A stretch of DNA of 64,000 bases from NCBI RefSeq assembly GCF_011516945.1, contig NZ_WOTH01000010.1, positions 48,109 through 112,108 of the forward strand, written 5' to 3'. The position numbers and the translations under genes were made by a program. Below, piece by piece: positions 18,546 through 27,897 of this stretch (position 1 is its first letter; every line of letters begins with the position of its first letter). The stretch comes from Acetobacter estunensis. GTDB lineage: Bacteria > Pseudomonadota > Alphaproteobacteria > Acetobacterales > Acetobacteraceae. The notes beneath the pieces were generated by a model that saw only the letters and a program-made list of their open reading frames with translations, was not told the origin of the DNA and made no database searches.

Positions 18546-18672
18546 TGATATTCTCCCGAAATTGTCCAGATCATTACGTCTCTGCCAAGATGGCGCTCCC
18601 ACCTCCGCCATTCAAGTGCGCCTCACCGCAGGGCTGGCGTTCGCGCGCCGGACTCCGTAAACGCTGCGCCAC

Positions 18673-19731
18673 ATGGACGACCGCACCGCCGATTTCGATT
18701 TTCCGCTGCCCGAAACCTCGATTGCGCAGCACCCCGCACGCCCGCGCGACAGCGCGCGGCTGCTGGACGTGCCCGCCGATCCAGCCGCACCCTTCATCGA
18801 CCGGCATGTGCGCGATCTGCCCGGCCTGCTGCGCGAGGGCGATCTGCTGGTGGCCAATGACACCGCCGTCATCCCGGCACAGCTTCATGCACGGCGCGGC
18901 GAGGCAAAGATCGGTGTCACACTGGATCAGCATCAGGCCAATGGCTCATGGAGTGCTCTGATCCGCAACGCCAAACGCCTGCGTCCGGGCGACACCCTGA
19001 CCTTTCCCGGCATGGAGGAAACGGCGGAAGTCGCAAGCCTTGACGGACAGGGCGGCGCGACCCTGCGCTTCAGCACGGAAGGGGATGCGTTTGACACTTT
19101 CCTGCGCACCGCCGGCGCGCTGGCTCTGCCGCCCTATATCGCCCGCCCCCAAGGCCCCACCGCCGAGGACGAGCGCGATTACCGCACCATTTTCGCGGAA
19201 CATCGTGGGGCCGTCGCGGCCCCCACGGCGGGCCTGCACTTCACGCCCGATCTTCTGGCGCGGCTGGATGAGGCCGGCATTGGACGCGAGACGCTCACAC
19301 TGCATGTCGGCGCGGGCACATTCCTGCCCGTTCGTACCGAGACGCTTTCAGGCCACAAGATGCACGCCGAGCGCGGGATCATCACGCCCGAGACAGCGGA
19401 GCGCATCAACGCCACCAAAGCGCGTGGTGGTCGGATCGTCGCCGTCGGTACCACCACGTTGCGCCTGCTGGAAAGCGCGGTGAACGAAGATGGGCAGATC
19501 CAGCCTTTTAATAGTGACACGTCCATCTTCATCCATCCCGGTTTCCGCTTCCGCGCCGTGGATGTGCTGATGACCAATTTCCATCTGCCGCGCTCCACGC
19601 TGTTCATGCTGGTCTGCGCCTTCGCGGGCACGCAGCGGATGCAGGCGGCCTATGCCCATGCCATCGCCAGCGGATACCGTTTCTATTCGTATGGAGACGC
19701 CTGCCTGCTGCGGCGGGCGGCCGACATATGA
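18673..19731 (+). CDS. queA: S-adenosylmethionine:tRNA ribosyltransferase-isomerase
   Basis: A 352-residue QueA. It transfers and isomerises the ribosyl part of SAM onto 7-aminomethyl-7-deazaguanine in tRNA, giving epoxyqueuosine. Seen are the N-terminal [24 protein letters not shown], the central [14 protein letters not shown] and [12 protein letters not shown], and the C-terminal [18 protein letters not shown] with [12 protein letters not shown], in normal order and length. It starts a queuosine block, queA-tgt-queG, all on the plus strand. Confidence 0.96.
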   Translation: MDDRTADFDFPLPETSIAQHPARPRDSARLLDVPADPAAPFIDRHVRDLPGLLREGDLLVANDTAVIPAQLHARRGEAKIGVTLDQHQANGSWSALIRNAKRLRPGDTLTFPGMEETAEVASLDGQGGATLRFSTEGDAFDTFLRTAGALALPPYIARPQGPTAEDERDYRTIFAEHRGAVAAPTAGLHFTPDLLARLDEAGIGRETLTLHVGAGTFLPVRTETLSGHKMHAERGIITPETAERINATKARGGRIVAVGTTTLRLLESAVNEDGQIQPFNSDTSIFIHPGFRFRAVDVLMTNFHLPRSTLFMLVCAFAGTQRMQAAYAHAIASGYRFYSYGDACLLRRAADI

Positions 19732-19828
19732 GCACGGCATTGGCGTCCTTCATAAAGGAAAGCAGGAGGTCACGCCCTCTGCCGGGACGTGAGGTGACAC
19801 CTCAGCATCCCCTCACAGGAGAACCATC

Positions 19829-20992
19829 ATGACCCGTTCCTTCCGCTGGATCTGCGAAGCCACGGACGGCGCGGCGCGTGCGGGCACATTGCACACGGCG
19901 CACGGCCCGGTGCAGACGCCCACTTTCATGCCTGTCGGCACGGTGGGCACCGTCAAGGCCATGACCATGGACGCCGTACGCTCCACGGGTGCGGGCATCG
20001 TTCTTGGCAACACCTATCACCTGATGCTGCGCCCCGGAGCGGAACGGGTGAAGCAGCTTGGCGGCCTGCACCGCTTCATGGACTGGTCGGGGCCAATCCT
20101 CACGGATTCGGGTGGGTTTCAGGTTATGTCGCTCGGCGCGCTGCGTAAGCTCGATCAGGACGGTGTGACCTTCCGCTCCCATATCGATGGCTCCGAGCAT
20201 CGCCTCGATCCGGAACGCTCCACCGCCATCCAGCATGCGCTCGACGCCACCATCACCATGTGCTTCGACGAATGTCCGGCCCTGCCCGCTGCCCCCGAAG
20301 CCATCGCCGCCTCCATGCGGCTGTCCATGCGCTGGGCCGCGCGCTCCCGCGAAGCGTTCGTACAGCGCGAAGGCTATGGCCAGTTCGGCATCGTGCAGGG
20401 CGGCGTGGAACCGGATCTTCGCGCTGAAAGCGTGAAGGCGCTGACCGACATCGGCTTCGAGGGCTACGCCATCGGCGGTCTCGCCGTGGGTGAAGGACAG
20501 GAGTTGATGTTTGCGACGCTGGACGTCACCACCCCACTCATGCCGACCGACGCGCCGCGCTATCTGATGGGGGTCGGCACGCCCGATGACCTGCTGGGCA
20601 GCGTGCAGCGCGGCGTGGATATGTTCGACTGCGTGATGCCCACCCGCGCGGGCCGCACCGCCCGCGCCTATACCGAGCGCGGGCATCTCAATATGCGCAA
20701 CGCCCGCTTCGCCACGGATTCGCGACCGATTTCCCCGCATTGCGATTGCCTGACCTGCACCCGGCACTCACGCGCCTATCTGCACCACCTGTTCCGCGCC
20801 AATGAACTGCTCGGCCCGATGCTGCTGACGTGGCACAATCTCGCCTATTATCAACGTCTGATGCGCGGCATTCGGGCGGCCATCGTGGACGGCACACTCG
20901 ACACCCATGCCAATCACCTCCGCGCCGAATGGGCCGCAGGTGACTGGAGCGAGGACGAGATGCCGCGCCCCTTCATCCCTCCCGTGCCCTGA
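19829..20992 (+). CDS. tgt: Queuine tRNA-ribosyltransferase (tRNA-guanine transglycosylase)
   Basis: A 387-residue bacterial TGT, exchanging guanine-34 for preQ1 in tRNAs for Asp, Asn, His and Tyr. Catalytic motifs are [10 protein letters not shown] (general acid/base Asp) and [12 protein letters not shown] (nucleophile Asp). The structural zinc site is [18 protein letters not shown] (Cys-x-Cys-x2-Cys and a later His). AGGAG lies nine bases upstream of the ATG. Its stop overlaps the queG start by one base (TGATG). Confidence 0.97.
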   Translation: MTRSFRWICEATDGAARAGTLHTAHGPVQTPTFMPVGTVGTVKAMTMDAVRSTGAGIVLGNTYHLMLRPGAERVKQLGGLHRFMDWSGPILTDSGGFQVMSLGALRKLDQDGVTFRSHIDGSEHRLDPERSTAIQHALDATITMCFDECPALPAAPEAIAASMRLSMRWAARSREAFVQREGYGQFGIVQGGVEPDLRAESVKALTDIGFEGYAIGGLAVGEGQELMFATLDVTTPLMPTDAPRYLMGVGTPDDLLGSVQRGVDMFDCVMPTRAGRTARAYTERGHLNMRNARFATDSRPISPHCDCLTCTRHSRAYLHHLFRANELLGPMLLTWHNLAYYQRLMRGIRAAIVDGTLDTHANHLRAEWAAGDWSEDEMPRPFIPPVP

Positions 20993-22062
20993 TGACGCCC
21001 GCGACCAGTGCCCGTCTGGTCGAGCGCCTGCGCGAGAAAGCCGACGCGCTCGGCTTTGACGATTTCGGCATCTGCGAGGCTCAACTCGGCCCGGATGTCG
21101 CCTCCTACCTGCAGGAGTTCGTGGAAGCGGGTCATCATGGCACCATGTCGTGGCTGGCCGAACGGATGGAGCAGCGTGCCAGTCCTACAGGGCTGTGGCC
21201 CGAAGTGCGCTCCGTCATCGCGCTCGGCCTGTCCTACGCCCCAGAGGACGATGCACTTGCCACACTGGACAAGCCGGACTGCGGTAACATCTCCGTCTCT
21301 GCCCGCAACCGCGATTATCACGACATCATCAAGGGACGCCTCAAGCATCTGGCACAGTTTCTCGTAGCCGAGGCCAGACGGCTGGATACGGCATGTGAGG
21401 TCAAGGTGTTCGTGGACACCGCACCCGTGGCCGAAAAGCCGCTGGCGGAAAAAGCCGGACTTGGCTGGCAGGGCAAGCACACCAACCTCGTCTCCCGCAA
21501 TGAAGGAAGCTGGCTCCTGCTGGGGGAAATCTACACCACGCTCCTCCTGCCACCCACCCCACACCGGGCGGGAAGCTGCGGCACCTGCACGCGCTGTATT
21601 ACGGCCTGCCCCACACAGGCCATTACCGCGCCATGTCAACTCGATGCGCGCCGCTGCGTGTCCTACCTCACGATCGAGCATGATGGCCCGATCCCTGAAT
21701 CCTTCCGCAAGGCAATCGGCAACCGCATCTATGGCTGCGATGACTGTCTGGCCGTCTGCCCATGGAACCGGTTCGCGGCGACAGCGCGCGAGATGAAACT
21801 GCACCCACGCCCAGACCTGATCGCGCCCCGACTTGCCGATCTGGCGGCATTGGACGATCCGGGCTTTCGCAAGCAGTTCTCCGGCTCGCCCATCAAGCGC
21901 ATCGGACGCAACCGCTTTGTCCGCAATGTCCTGATCGCCATTGGCAATTCGGGCGATCCGCGCCTGCTGCCCGTGGCCAAAGCTCGTCAGATCGACGCCG
22001 ACCCCGTCGTGGCCGAAGCTGCCGCGTGGGCCTGCGGACAACTGGAGGCGCTCCTCTCATGA
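20992..22062 (+). CDS. queG: Epoxyqueuosine reductase
   Basis: A 356-residue, cobalamin-dependent iron-sulfur protein that makes the last queuosine step. Two 4Fe-4S motifs are seen, CGTCTRCITACP and CDDCLAVCPWN, and upstream the cobalamin/active-site region with AEKAGLGWQGKHTNLVSR. A C-terminal HEAT-like stretch (IAIGNSGDPRLLPVAK) ends the protein. Coupled at both ends: one-base overlap with tgt, four-base overlap with the following RHH gene. No preQ1 synthesis genes (queCDEF) are in the window. Confidence 0.95.
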   Translation: MTPATSARLVERLREKADALGFDDFGICEAQLGPDVASYLQEFVEAGHHGTMSWLAERMEQRASPTGLWPEVRSVIALGLSYAPEDDALATLDKPDCGNISVSARNRDYHDIIKGRLKHLAQFLVAEARRLDTACEVKVFVDTAPVAEKPLAEKAGLGWQGKHTNLVSRNEGSWLLLGEIYTTLLLPPTPHRAGSCGTCTRCITACPTQAITAPCQLDARRCVSYLTIEHDGPIPESFRKAIGNRIYGCDDCLAVCPWNRFAATAREMKLHPRPDLIAPRLADLAALDDPGFRKQFSGSPIKRIGRNRFVRNVLIAIGNSGDPRLLPVAKARQIDADPVVAEAAAWACGQLEALLS

Positions 22063-22328
22063 TCCGCCATCTGCTCAAACGCAGCCTCGTCCTGTCGGGA
22101 CACGGCACAAGCGTGGCACTGGAACCGGAGTTCTGGGATGCGCTCGACCGCATGGCCGCAAAGCGGGGCATTTCAGTGGCGCATCTCGTAGAAGACATCG
22201 ACCGCAAGCGTGGGGCATCCCGCCCGCTGGCCTCGGCCCTGCGTGTGGCGGCACTGCTTGATGCAAATCAGGAGAGGAATGTGTTGGGACAGCCTAAAGT
22301 GCCGGAGTCGCCTGATTTTCCCGGGTGA
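22059..22328 (+). CDS. Ribbon-helix-helix domain protein
   Basis: An 89-residue protein with the RHH_4 pattern: LKRSLVLSGHGTSVALEPEFWDALDRMAAKRGISVAHLVEDIDRKRG, then a helical LASALRVAALL. Such proteins are common in Rhodospirillales and are predicted DNA-binding dimers, but targets are unknown. The ATGA overlap with queG makes it the fourth gene of the queuosine transcript, which is probably a matter of position only. Confidence 0.85.
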   Translation: MIRHLLKRSLVLSGHGTSVALEPEFWDALDRMAAKRGISVAHLVEDIDRKRGASRPLASALRVAALLDANQERNVLGQPKVPESPDFPG

Positions 22329-22521
22329 ACCAGCCGGTTATCGCACCAGAGCGGGTTCGCCCAATCGGGAGACATCTCCCTCGAACCAGGGCTTTTCCTG
22401 CGAAATGCATCGTCCATTAACCAAACTTCGCCTTGTTAACGTATCGGAAACTACCGATCCTCTAGCGTCCGCCCCGCAGCATCCCGCTGCCAAACGGAGT
22501 CCCACCAAGGACGAGGAAGCC

Positions 22522-22704
22522 ATGCCGTCCAAAATCCTTCGTCTCCCCCACTGTCCGCAGACCAGCCCGCTGCTGATCTCGCACTCGCTGCTGCAACTCG
22601 CGGATGTGGTCTGGAACGCCGGTCTGCCCGGTCTCGCCACCGATCTGGTGGGACTTGCCCATTCGGCCATCGACCATGATACCTCCGACACGCCCGCCCA
22701 CTAA
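22522..22704 (+). CDS. Small hypothetical protein
   Basis: A 60-residue candidate gene with GAGGAAG just before the ATG at 22522. The product is leucine-rich with no clear membrane helix (SPLLISHSLLQLADVVWNAG in the middle) and a His/Asp-rich end. I do not recognise it. The good ribosome binding site and the absence of an overlapping real gene support it. Confidence 0.45.
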   Translation: MPSKILRLPHCPQTSPLLISHSLLQLADVVWNAGLPGLATDLVGLAHSAIDHDTSDTPAH

Positions 22705-22756
22705 GCCCCCGGAGCTTGGGCTTGGGTGCGCCGTGTCCGGGTGCTAGACTCACAGC

Positions 22757-23584
22757 ATGGCTATCTGGGGCAAGATGTTCGGAACCGTGGCGGGCTTCGC
22801 GGTGGGCGGACGAATGGGCGCGCTGCTTGGCGCGGCCCTAGGACATGCGGCGGACCGTGGGACGCTGCTCGAAGCCCCTACGGGCGGCTGGAGCGACCGC
22901 TGGGCCGCACGCGCGGCACCTGACGCCAACGGAGCGGCGGCTTTCGTGGCTGCCAAGGTGGCGGCGGTCACGGGCCGCAAGGACCAGCTTTACGCGCTGT
23001 GCACCATCATCCTCGCCGCCAAGCTCGCCAAATGCGACGCCCCCGTGAATCGCCGCGAGATTGACGCCTTCAAGTCGCGCCTGCGGATTCCGCCCGAGAA
23101 CGCGACCGAAGTCGGGCGATTGTTCGACATGGCCCGCAAGCGCACGGACGACTACGAACGCTTTGCCCGCGAACTGGGACAGACATTCCGCAGCGATCAT
23201 CTCATGCTGGAAGAACTGCTGGGCACGCTGTTCTTCATCGCGCGGGCAGATCTGCGCACCGATGAGCCGCTGCATCCGGCCGAACTGAAATTCCTCAAGA
23301 ACGTCCACAAGGCCTTCGGGCTGGGCGCGGGCGCATGGGATCGGGCCGAAGGCGGCCGCTCACGTCCCGCCATGGCCGAAAACGATGCCTACGCCGTGCT
23401 GGGCGTCTCCATCACCGCGTCGAATGACGAGTTGCGGGCCACATGGCGGACACTGGTGCGCAAGCATCACCCCGACGCCCTCGCGGCCCGCAACGCAAGC
23501 CCTGCCGAGATCGAGAACGCGGCCGCCACCATCGCGCGTATCAACGCGGCCTGGGACGTTATCAAGCGCGACCGCAAGTTCTGA
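22757..23584 (+). CDS. TerB/DnaJ-domain protein (DjlA-like)
   Basis: A 275-residue co-chaperone-like protein. A glycine-rich N-terminal hydrophobic segment (FGTVAGFAVGGRMGALLGAALG) is followed by a TerB-like helical domain (about 70-190) and a C-terminal J domain (about 208-275) with the essential HPD motif in VRKHHPDAL. This is the DjlA layout, in which a membrane-anchored J protein stimulates DnaK. The TerB part shows LSKCDA-type and DHLMLEELLGTLFFIA helices. It stands alone, 226 bases before mlaA. Confidence 0.88.
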   Translation: MAIWGKMFGTVAGFAVGGRMGALLGAALGHAADRGTLLEAPTGGWSDRWAARAAPDANGAAAFVAAKVAAVTGRKDQLYALCTIILAAKLAKCDAPVNRREIDAFKSRLRIPPENATEVGRLFDMARKRTDDYERFARELGQTFRSDHLMLEELLGTLFFIARADLRTDEPLHPAELKFLKNVHKAFGLGAGAWDRAEGGRSRPAMAENDAYAVLGVSITASNDELRATWRTLVRKHHPDALAARNASPAEIENAAATIARINAAWDVIKRDRKF

Positions 23585-23810
23585 CACACCGCAGTCATTG
23601 CGCGTTTTCTGCCTTCCCGATGAACCCGTTGCGTATCGATCACGTTACGGAAGGGAAGGTCTGTGTCGCGCCCATGCCGATTGCATCCGTAACGCGACAT
23701 GTTAGAGAAGACCGGGATTGCCCGTTTCCTGCGGGCGCAAGACTTTCCTCATCCGGCAGGAAAGAGAGCCCGGCGGGGCTGGTGGTTGGACAACGGAGAC
23801 TCGGACGGGC

Positions 23811-24641
23811 ATGGGCTCACTTACGGACGAACGGCACACGGCACCCTCTCCCGACGCTGCCCCCCGCTGGAAGAATCGCGCAGCCCGCAGGAGCGGTACG
23901 CTCGTACTGGGAGCATTGATGCTGACAGCGTGTTCCTCCATGGTCGCGCCCAAACCCAAGGATCCCGAGGCGCTGGCCGAATACAACGAGGCCAATGACC
24001 GCTTTGAGCCGCTCAACCGCAAGATGTACGATCTGTCCGTCAAGGTGGACAAATACTCCATGCGGCCCGTCGCCAAGGCCTATGTCTGGGCGGTGCCGGT
24101 GCCGGTGCGTAAATCCATCGGCAACATGGTGCGGACCATGAATGAGCCGTCGGTGTTCTTCAACGATGTGGGGGCCGGCAAGCCACGTCGCGCGGGTGAC
24201 GCCTTCGTGCGCTGGTGCATCAACATGGTCGCGGGCGTGGGGGGATTCATCGATGTCGCGAAATATGCGGGTTATCCGCATCACGACAATGACGCGGGGC
24301 TGACGCTCGCCACATGGGGCGTGGAATCCGGGCCTTACCTGTTCCTTCCCATGATGGGCCCCTCCTCAATCCGTGACGGCATCGGCTACGGGATCGATCA
24401 GGGTCTCTCGCCATGGAACTACGTGCCGCGCGGCTATGGTCTGCTGACCTTCAACTGGGCGTACAACATCATGGGCGTCATCAACGCCCGTGCCGATCAT
24501 CTCGATGATCTCGATCAGGTCCAGCGTGACGCGCTCGATCCGTATGCCACCATTCGCAGCGCCTATCAGCAACAGCGCAAGGCGCTCGCGCAGGCGATCA
24601 AGGACGACCATCGCGCCACCGTGCCCGACTGGTACAACTGA
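23811..24641 (+). CDS. mlaA: Outer membrane lipoprotein MlaA (VacJ)
   Basis: A 276-residue MlaA, which removes phospholipids from the outer leaflet of the outer membrane. The lipobox LTAC gives a lipid-bearing Cys41, after an unusually long polar N-terminus. Family motifs are NEANDRFEPLNRKMYDLS, VRKSIGNMVRTMNEPSVFFND, and GLTLATWGVESGPYLFLPMMGPSSIRDGIG. GGAG lies 13 bases before the ATG. A longer upstream frame to 23718 was rejected. mlaC follows after 33 bases. Confidence 0.95.
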   Translation: MGSLTDERHTAPSPDAAPRWKNRAARRSGTLVLGALMLTACSSMVAPKPKDPEALAEYNEANDRFEPLNRKMYDLSVKVDKYSMRPVAKAYVWAVPVPVRKSIGNMVRTMNEPSVFFNDVGAGKPRRAGDAFVRWCINMVAGVGGFIDVAKYAGYPHHDNDAGLTLATWGVESGPYLFLPMMGPSSIRDGIGYGIDQGLSPWNYVPRGYGLLTFNWAYNIMGVINARADHLDDLDQVQRDALDPYATIRSAYQQQRKALAQAIKDDHRATVPDWYN

Positions 24642-24674
24642 TCGATTTCCAAAAAGAACAAGAGGGCGAACATC

Positions 24675-25304
24675 ATGACCATCCGCGCAAGCCGCCGCAG
24701 TTTCGTGCTCGGAACCGCAGCCGCCGCAGCCCTGCTGCCCGTCGCTGCATTCCCAGCTCTTGCCGCACAGCCTGCCGCCGAGTTCGTCCGTTCGCTGGGC
24801 AACCGGCTCGTGGCCATCGTCAACAGCAACCTCTCGCCGGACGAGAAAAAAGCCCACGTCCTGCCCATCCTGCAGAGCGATGTGGATGTGGACGCCATTG
24901 GTCGCTACTGCCTCGGCCGCTACTGGCGCATGGCGACTCCTGAGCAGCAGACGGAATATCTCTCGCTTTTCCATCAGGTTCTGGTCAATGCCATCACCGA
25001 CAAGCTGGGAGATTATCGCGGCGTGAGTTTCACCATCGGCACGACCACGCCACAGGGTGAAGATCAGGCCGTCGCCGCCGTGCTGCACCGCCCGCAGCAG
25101 CCCGACGCCGCCATGCAGTGGATCGTCAGCACGCAAAGCGGCTCCCCCAAGATCGTGGACGTGATCGGGGAAGGCGCCAGTCTGCGCCTGACCCAACGTC
25201 AGGATTACTCCGCCTATATCCAGCGCAATGGCGGGCAGGTTGCGACACTTCTGGCTGCGCTGAAGCGCCAGCTTGCGCATCATCAGACACCTTCCGCCAA
25301 CTGA
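24675..25304 (+). CDS. mlaC: Phospholipid-binding protein MlaC, Tat-type signal
   Basis: A 209-residue MlaC/Ttg2D-family periplasmic lipid shuttle. The N-terminus SRRSFVLGTAAAAALLPVAAFPALAA is a twin-arginine-style signal. The body has VDVDAIGRYCLGRYWRMATPEQQTEYLSLFHQVLV, SPKIVDVIGEGASLRLTQRQDY and the NGGQVATLLAALKRQ end, all family hallmarks. Partner mlaA is just upstream, but mlaDEF (the inner-membrane ABC system) is not in the window. The hopanoid-associated relative HpnM is an alternative, less likely given the mlaA pairing. Confidence 0.92.
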   Translation: MTIRASRRSFVLGTAAAAALLPVAAFPALAAQPAAEFVRSLGNRLVAIVNSNLSPDEKKAHVLPILQSDVDVDAIGRYCLGRYWRMATPEQQTEYLSLFHQVLVNAITDKLGDYRGVSFTIGTTTPQGEDQAVAAVLHRPQQPDAAMQWIVSTQSGSPKIVDVIGEGASLRLTQRQDYSAYIQRNGGQVATLLAALKRQLAHHQTPSAN

Positions 25305-25358
25305 TCGCGCCTCTCCCACCGCAAATCGGTGGCTGTGACTGAGGATGGTCGTGATTGG

Positions 25359-25387
25359 GCCGGATACGCTCCCGTATCCGGCTTTTT
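25359..25387 (+). terminator. Rho-independent terminator after mlaC
   Basis: A nine-bp stem (25359-25367 with 25374-25382), six-base loop, then five T. It ends the mlaA-mlaC transcript and separates it from nuoM. Confidence 0.92.
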
Positions 25388-25527
25388 CATGGGCGAACGA
25401 GAGAAAAAAGACGGACTTGCGCCATCACCCCTGCGTCATCCGCATGTTGTGAGCATAGGAACGGGTGGTCGTAAGAGCATGACAGCGCTAAGGTCCATGT
25501 AATTGGTACCGGACCCGAGAGTACGCC

Positions 25528-27045
25528 GTGCATCCGTTCCTTCTGTCACTCGTCACCTATCTCCCCCTTCTGGGTGGACTGGCCATTCTCCTGTTCAGGG
25601 GAGCGCCGGACACGGCGGATCGCACCAGCCGCTGGATCGCTCTGTGGACCAGTCTGCTGACGCTGGCGCTGTCCGTGGTCATCTGGGCGGGTTTCGATCC
25701 CCAGATGCCGGGCATCCAGTACGAGCAGCAACTGGCGTGGATGCCGTCTTTTGGCATCTCGTACCACACCGGTCTGGACGGAATCAGCCTCGTCTTCGTG
25801 CTGTTGACGGCCTTCCTCACACCCCTTTCCATCGGTGCCGCGTGGAAAAGCGTGACCGGCCGCGCAGGCGATTTCATGGCCGCCGTTCTGTTTCTGGAAA
25901 CCGCGCTCATGGGCCTGTTCTCGGCCTGCGATCTGCTGGTGTTCTATCTGTTCTATGAGGCGACCCTGATCCCCGCGAGCCTGATGATCGGCGTCTGGGG
26001 CGGTCCGAAACGGGTCTGGGCCTCGCTCCAGTTCTTCCTGTTCACATTTGGCGGCTCTCTGGCCATGCTGGTGGCGATGGCGGCCATGTGGTCCATGGCG
26101 GGCACCACCGACATCCCCACGCTGATGCAGTCCCACTTCTCCTACGCCGTGGAGTGCTGGCTGCTGGTGGCCTTCATCCTCGCCTTTGGCGTCAAGCTAC
26201 CGCTGTTCCCGCTGCATGCGTGGCTGCCGGACGCCTACACCGAAGCACCGACCGCCACCTCCGCGCTGCTGTCGGGCGTCCTGTCGAAGACCGGCGCCTA
26301 CGGCCTGCTGCGTTTTGGCGTGCTGATGTTTCCGGACGCGGTGCATGCCTTCGCACCCTTCATCCTGCCGCTGGGCGTGATCGCCATCATCTATGCCGCC
26401 TTCATCGCCTTCGCGCAGACGGATATGAAGCGGCTGGTGGCCTACTCCTCCTTTTCCCACATGGGCATGATTGCCGTGGGCCTGTTCACGCTGGATGCGG
26501 AAGGCGTGGACGGGGCGATCTATCAGATGCTCTCGCATGGCGTGGTCATCTCGGCGCTGTTCTTCTGCGTTGCCGCCATTGCGTGGCGCACCCAGACACG
26601 CGACATCGCCTCCATGGGCGGCGTGGCGTTCAAAATGCCGACCCTCGCCACGCTGGCCATGCTGTTCACCATGGCCAATATCGGTCTCCCGGGCACCGGC
26701 TCCTTCGTGGGCGAACTGCTTGTGCTGATGGGAGCCATCCATGTCTCGTTCTGGCTGGCGCTGCTGGCGGGCACGACGATGATCATGGGGGCGGTCTATA
26801 TGCTCGCTCTCTATCGCCGCGTTATCTTCGGCGCCGTCAAGAACACGGTGAGCCTGCTGCGTGACCTCTCCGGCCCCGAGATCGCGGTGCTCGCGCCACT
26901 GGCCATCGTCACGCTGTGGATGGGCATTCATCCTGACACGTTCATCCGTCTGTTCGACCCGGTGGTGGTCCACGCTCTCGGCCCCACCAATCCGGCGACG
27001 GCCTTACACGCGGGAACCGCGCATCACCTTCTGGCGCTGCGGTAA
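25528..27045 (+). CDS. nuoM: Solitary NADH-quinone oxidoreductase subunit M
   Basis: A 505-residue, 14-helix Mrp-type proton-pumping subunit. Key residues are all present: Glu144 (FYEATLIP), the TM7 Lys223 (FGVKLPLFPLHAWLPDAYTEAP), the TM8 Lys254 (LSKTGAYG), the KRLVAYSSFSHMG segment, and the TM12 Glu in GLPGTGSFVGELLVLMG. The start is GTG with GAGAG upstream. No other nuo gene is adjacent: terminators stand before and after it, so it is a single-gene unit. It may supply a complex I encoded elsewhere or serve another Mrp-like complex. Confidence 0.93.
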   Translation: MHPFLLSLVTYLPLLGGLAILLFRGAPDTADRTSRWIALWTSLLTLALSVVIWAGFDPQMPGIQYEQQLAWMPSFGISYHTGLDGISLVFVLLTAFLTPLSIGAAWKSVTGRAGDFMAAVLFLETALMGLFSACDLLVFYLFYEATLIPASLMIGVWGGPKRVWASLQFFLFTFGGSLAMLVAMAAMWSMAGTTDIPTLMQSHFSYAVECWLLVAFILAFGVKLPLFPLHAWLPDAYTEAPTATSALLSGVLSKTGAYGLLRFGVLMFPDAVHAFAPFILPLGVIAIIYAAFIAFAQTDMKRLVAYSSFSHMGMIAVGLFTLDAEGVDGAIYQMLSHGVVISALFFCVAAIAWRTQTRDIASMGGVAFKMPTLATLAMLFTMANIGLPGTGSFVGELLVLMGAIHVSFWLALLAGTTMIMGAVYMLALYRRVIFGAVKNTVSLLRDLSGPEIAVLAPLAIVTLWMGIHPDTFIRLFDPVVVHALGPTNPATALHAGTAHHLLALR

Positions 27046-27059
27046 ACCATATCTCTGGA

Positions 27060-27105
27060 GAGAAAGACTCCCTCGATTGAGGAGGTCTTTCTCGCCCTTT
27101 TTATT
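27060..27105 (+). terminator. Rho-independent terminator after nuoM
   Basis: A nine-bp outer stem (27060-27068 with 27085-27093) with further partial pairing inside and a T-rich tract (CCCTTTTTATT) after it; 14 bases past the nuoM stop. Confidence 0.85.
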
Positions 27106-27120
27106 GTAGATCCAAGCCCT

Positions 27121-27152
27121 GAGCGGTCCCTATGTAGGACTTCTGACCGCTC
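27121..27152. repeat. Inverted repeat in the nuoM/FMN-reductase gap
   Basis: Perfect eight-bp arms, 27121-27128 and 27145-27152, with a 16-base loop. No T tract follows on either strand, so a standard terminator is unlikely. It lies between convergent genes. Confidence 0.45.
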
Positions 27153-27191
27153 CCTTCCGCAGACTTTCACCAAAGTGCGGAACGCATCTCC

Positions 27192-27761
27192 TCAGCCTTT
27201 CACTTTCTGGGCCAATGTCGCGAGCGCCCCAAGCTGGCGTGTCAGAAAGGCGCGGGTGGCCGCATCCGTAAGTTCCAGCGGGTCCGCTCCCACCTTATCG
27301 GCCACCTGACCGATCATCACTTCCGGCCTGTTGAGAACGACGGCATCGAGAAACACCAGGGATTGCCGCAGATGATACTGCGCCCGTGCGCCGCCGATCA
27401 TGCCGGGTGAGGCTGTCTGGATGGCCACAGGTTTCCTCGCCAAAGGCTGCGGTGAAATGCGCGACAGCCAGTCGATCGCATTCTTGAGACCGCCGGGGAT
27501 GGAATAATTGTATTCCGGCGTGACGATGATAACGCCATCGGCCGCCCGAATCTGATCGGCCATGGCCAACACAGGCGCGGGAAAACCCGCATCCTGTATA
27601 TCCTGATCGTAGAGCGGAAACTCACCCACGGAACCCAGCGGCGTGACCGCGACACCGTCCGGCGCCAGCGAGGGAAGCGCGCGAGCGACGGCGGCATTGA
27701 AGGACGCCTTGCGCAGGCTGCCCAGAAGCGTGACGAAATGAAGCGGTTTCTCGGCATTCAT
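27192..27761 (-). CDS. NADPH-dependent FMN reductase
   Basis: A 189-residue flavodoxin-like reductase. The phosphate-binding loop LLGSLRKASFNAAVARAL is at residues 13-30, and the TPEYNYSIPGGLKNAIDWLSR motif (about 81-101) binds the isoalloxazine ring and NADPH. Members reduce quinones, azo dyes or chromate; the natural substrate cannot be fixed from sequence. It is a single gene on the minus strand, convergent with nuoM. Confidence 0.93.
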   Translation of the reverse strand: MNAEKPLHFVTLLGSLRKASFNAAVARALPSLAPDGVAVTPLGSVGEFPLYDQDIQDAGFPAPVLAMADQIRAADGVIIVTPEYNYSIPGGLKNAIDWLSRISPQPLARKPVAIQTASPGMIGGARAQYHLRQSLVFLDAVVLNRPEVMIGQVADKVGADPLELTDAATRAFLTRQLGALATLAQKVKG

Positions 27762-27897
27762 GCGATGCTCTCTCCTGTCCGTGACGCACTACTCTTCGCA
27801 ATCAGAATTTTCCGCACGCCGGAAGCATTCACCAGAGCGACAGGCGGACGCAAGAGAGTCGGCAGGCGTTACCGAACGCGCAAAGCCTTCCTTCCAC

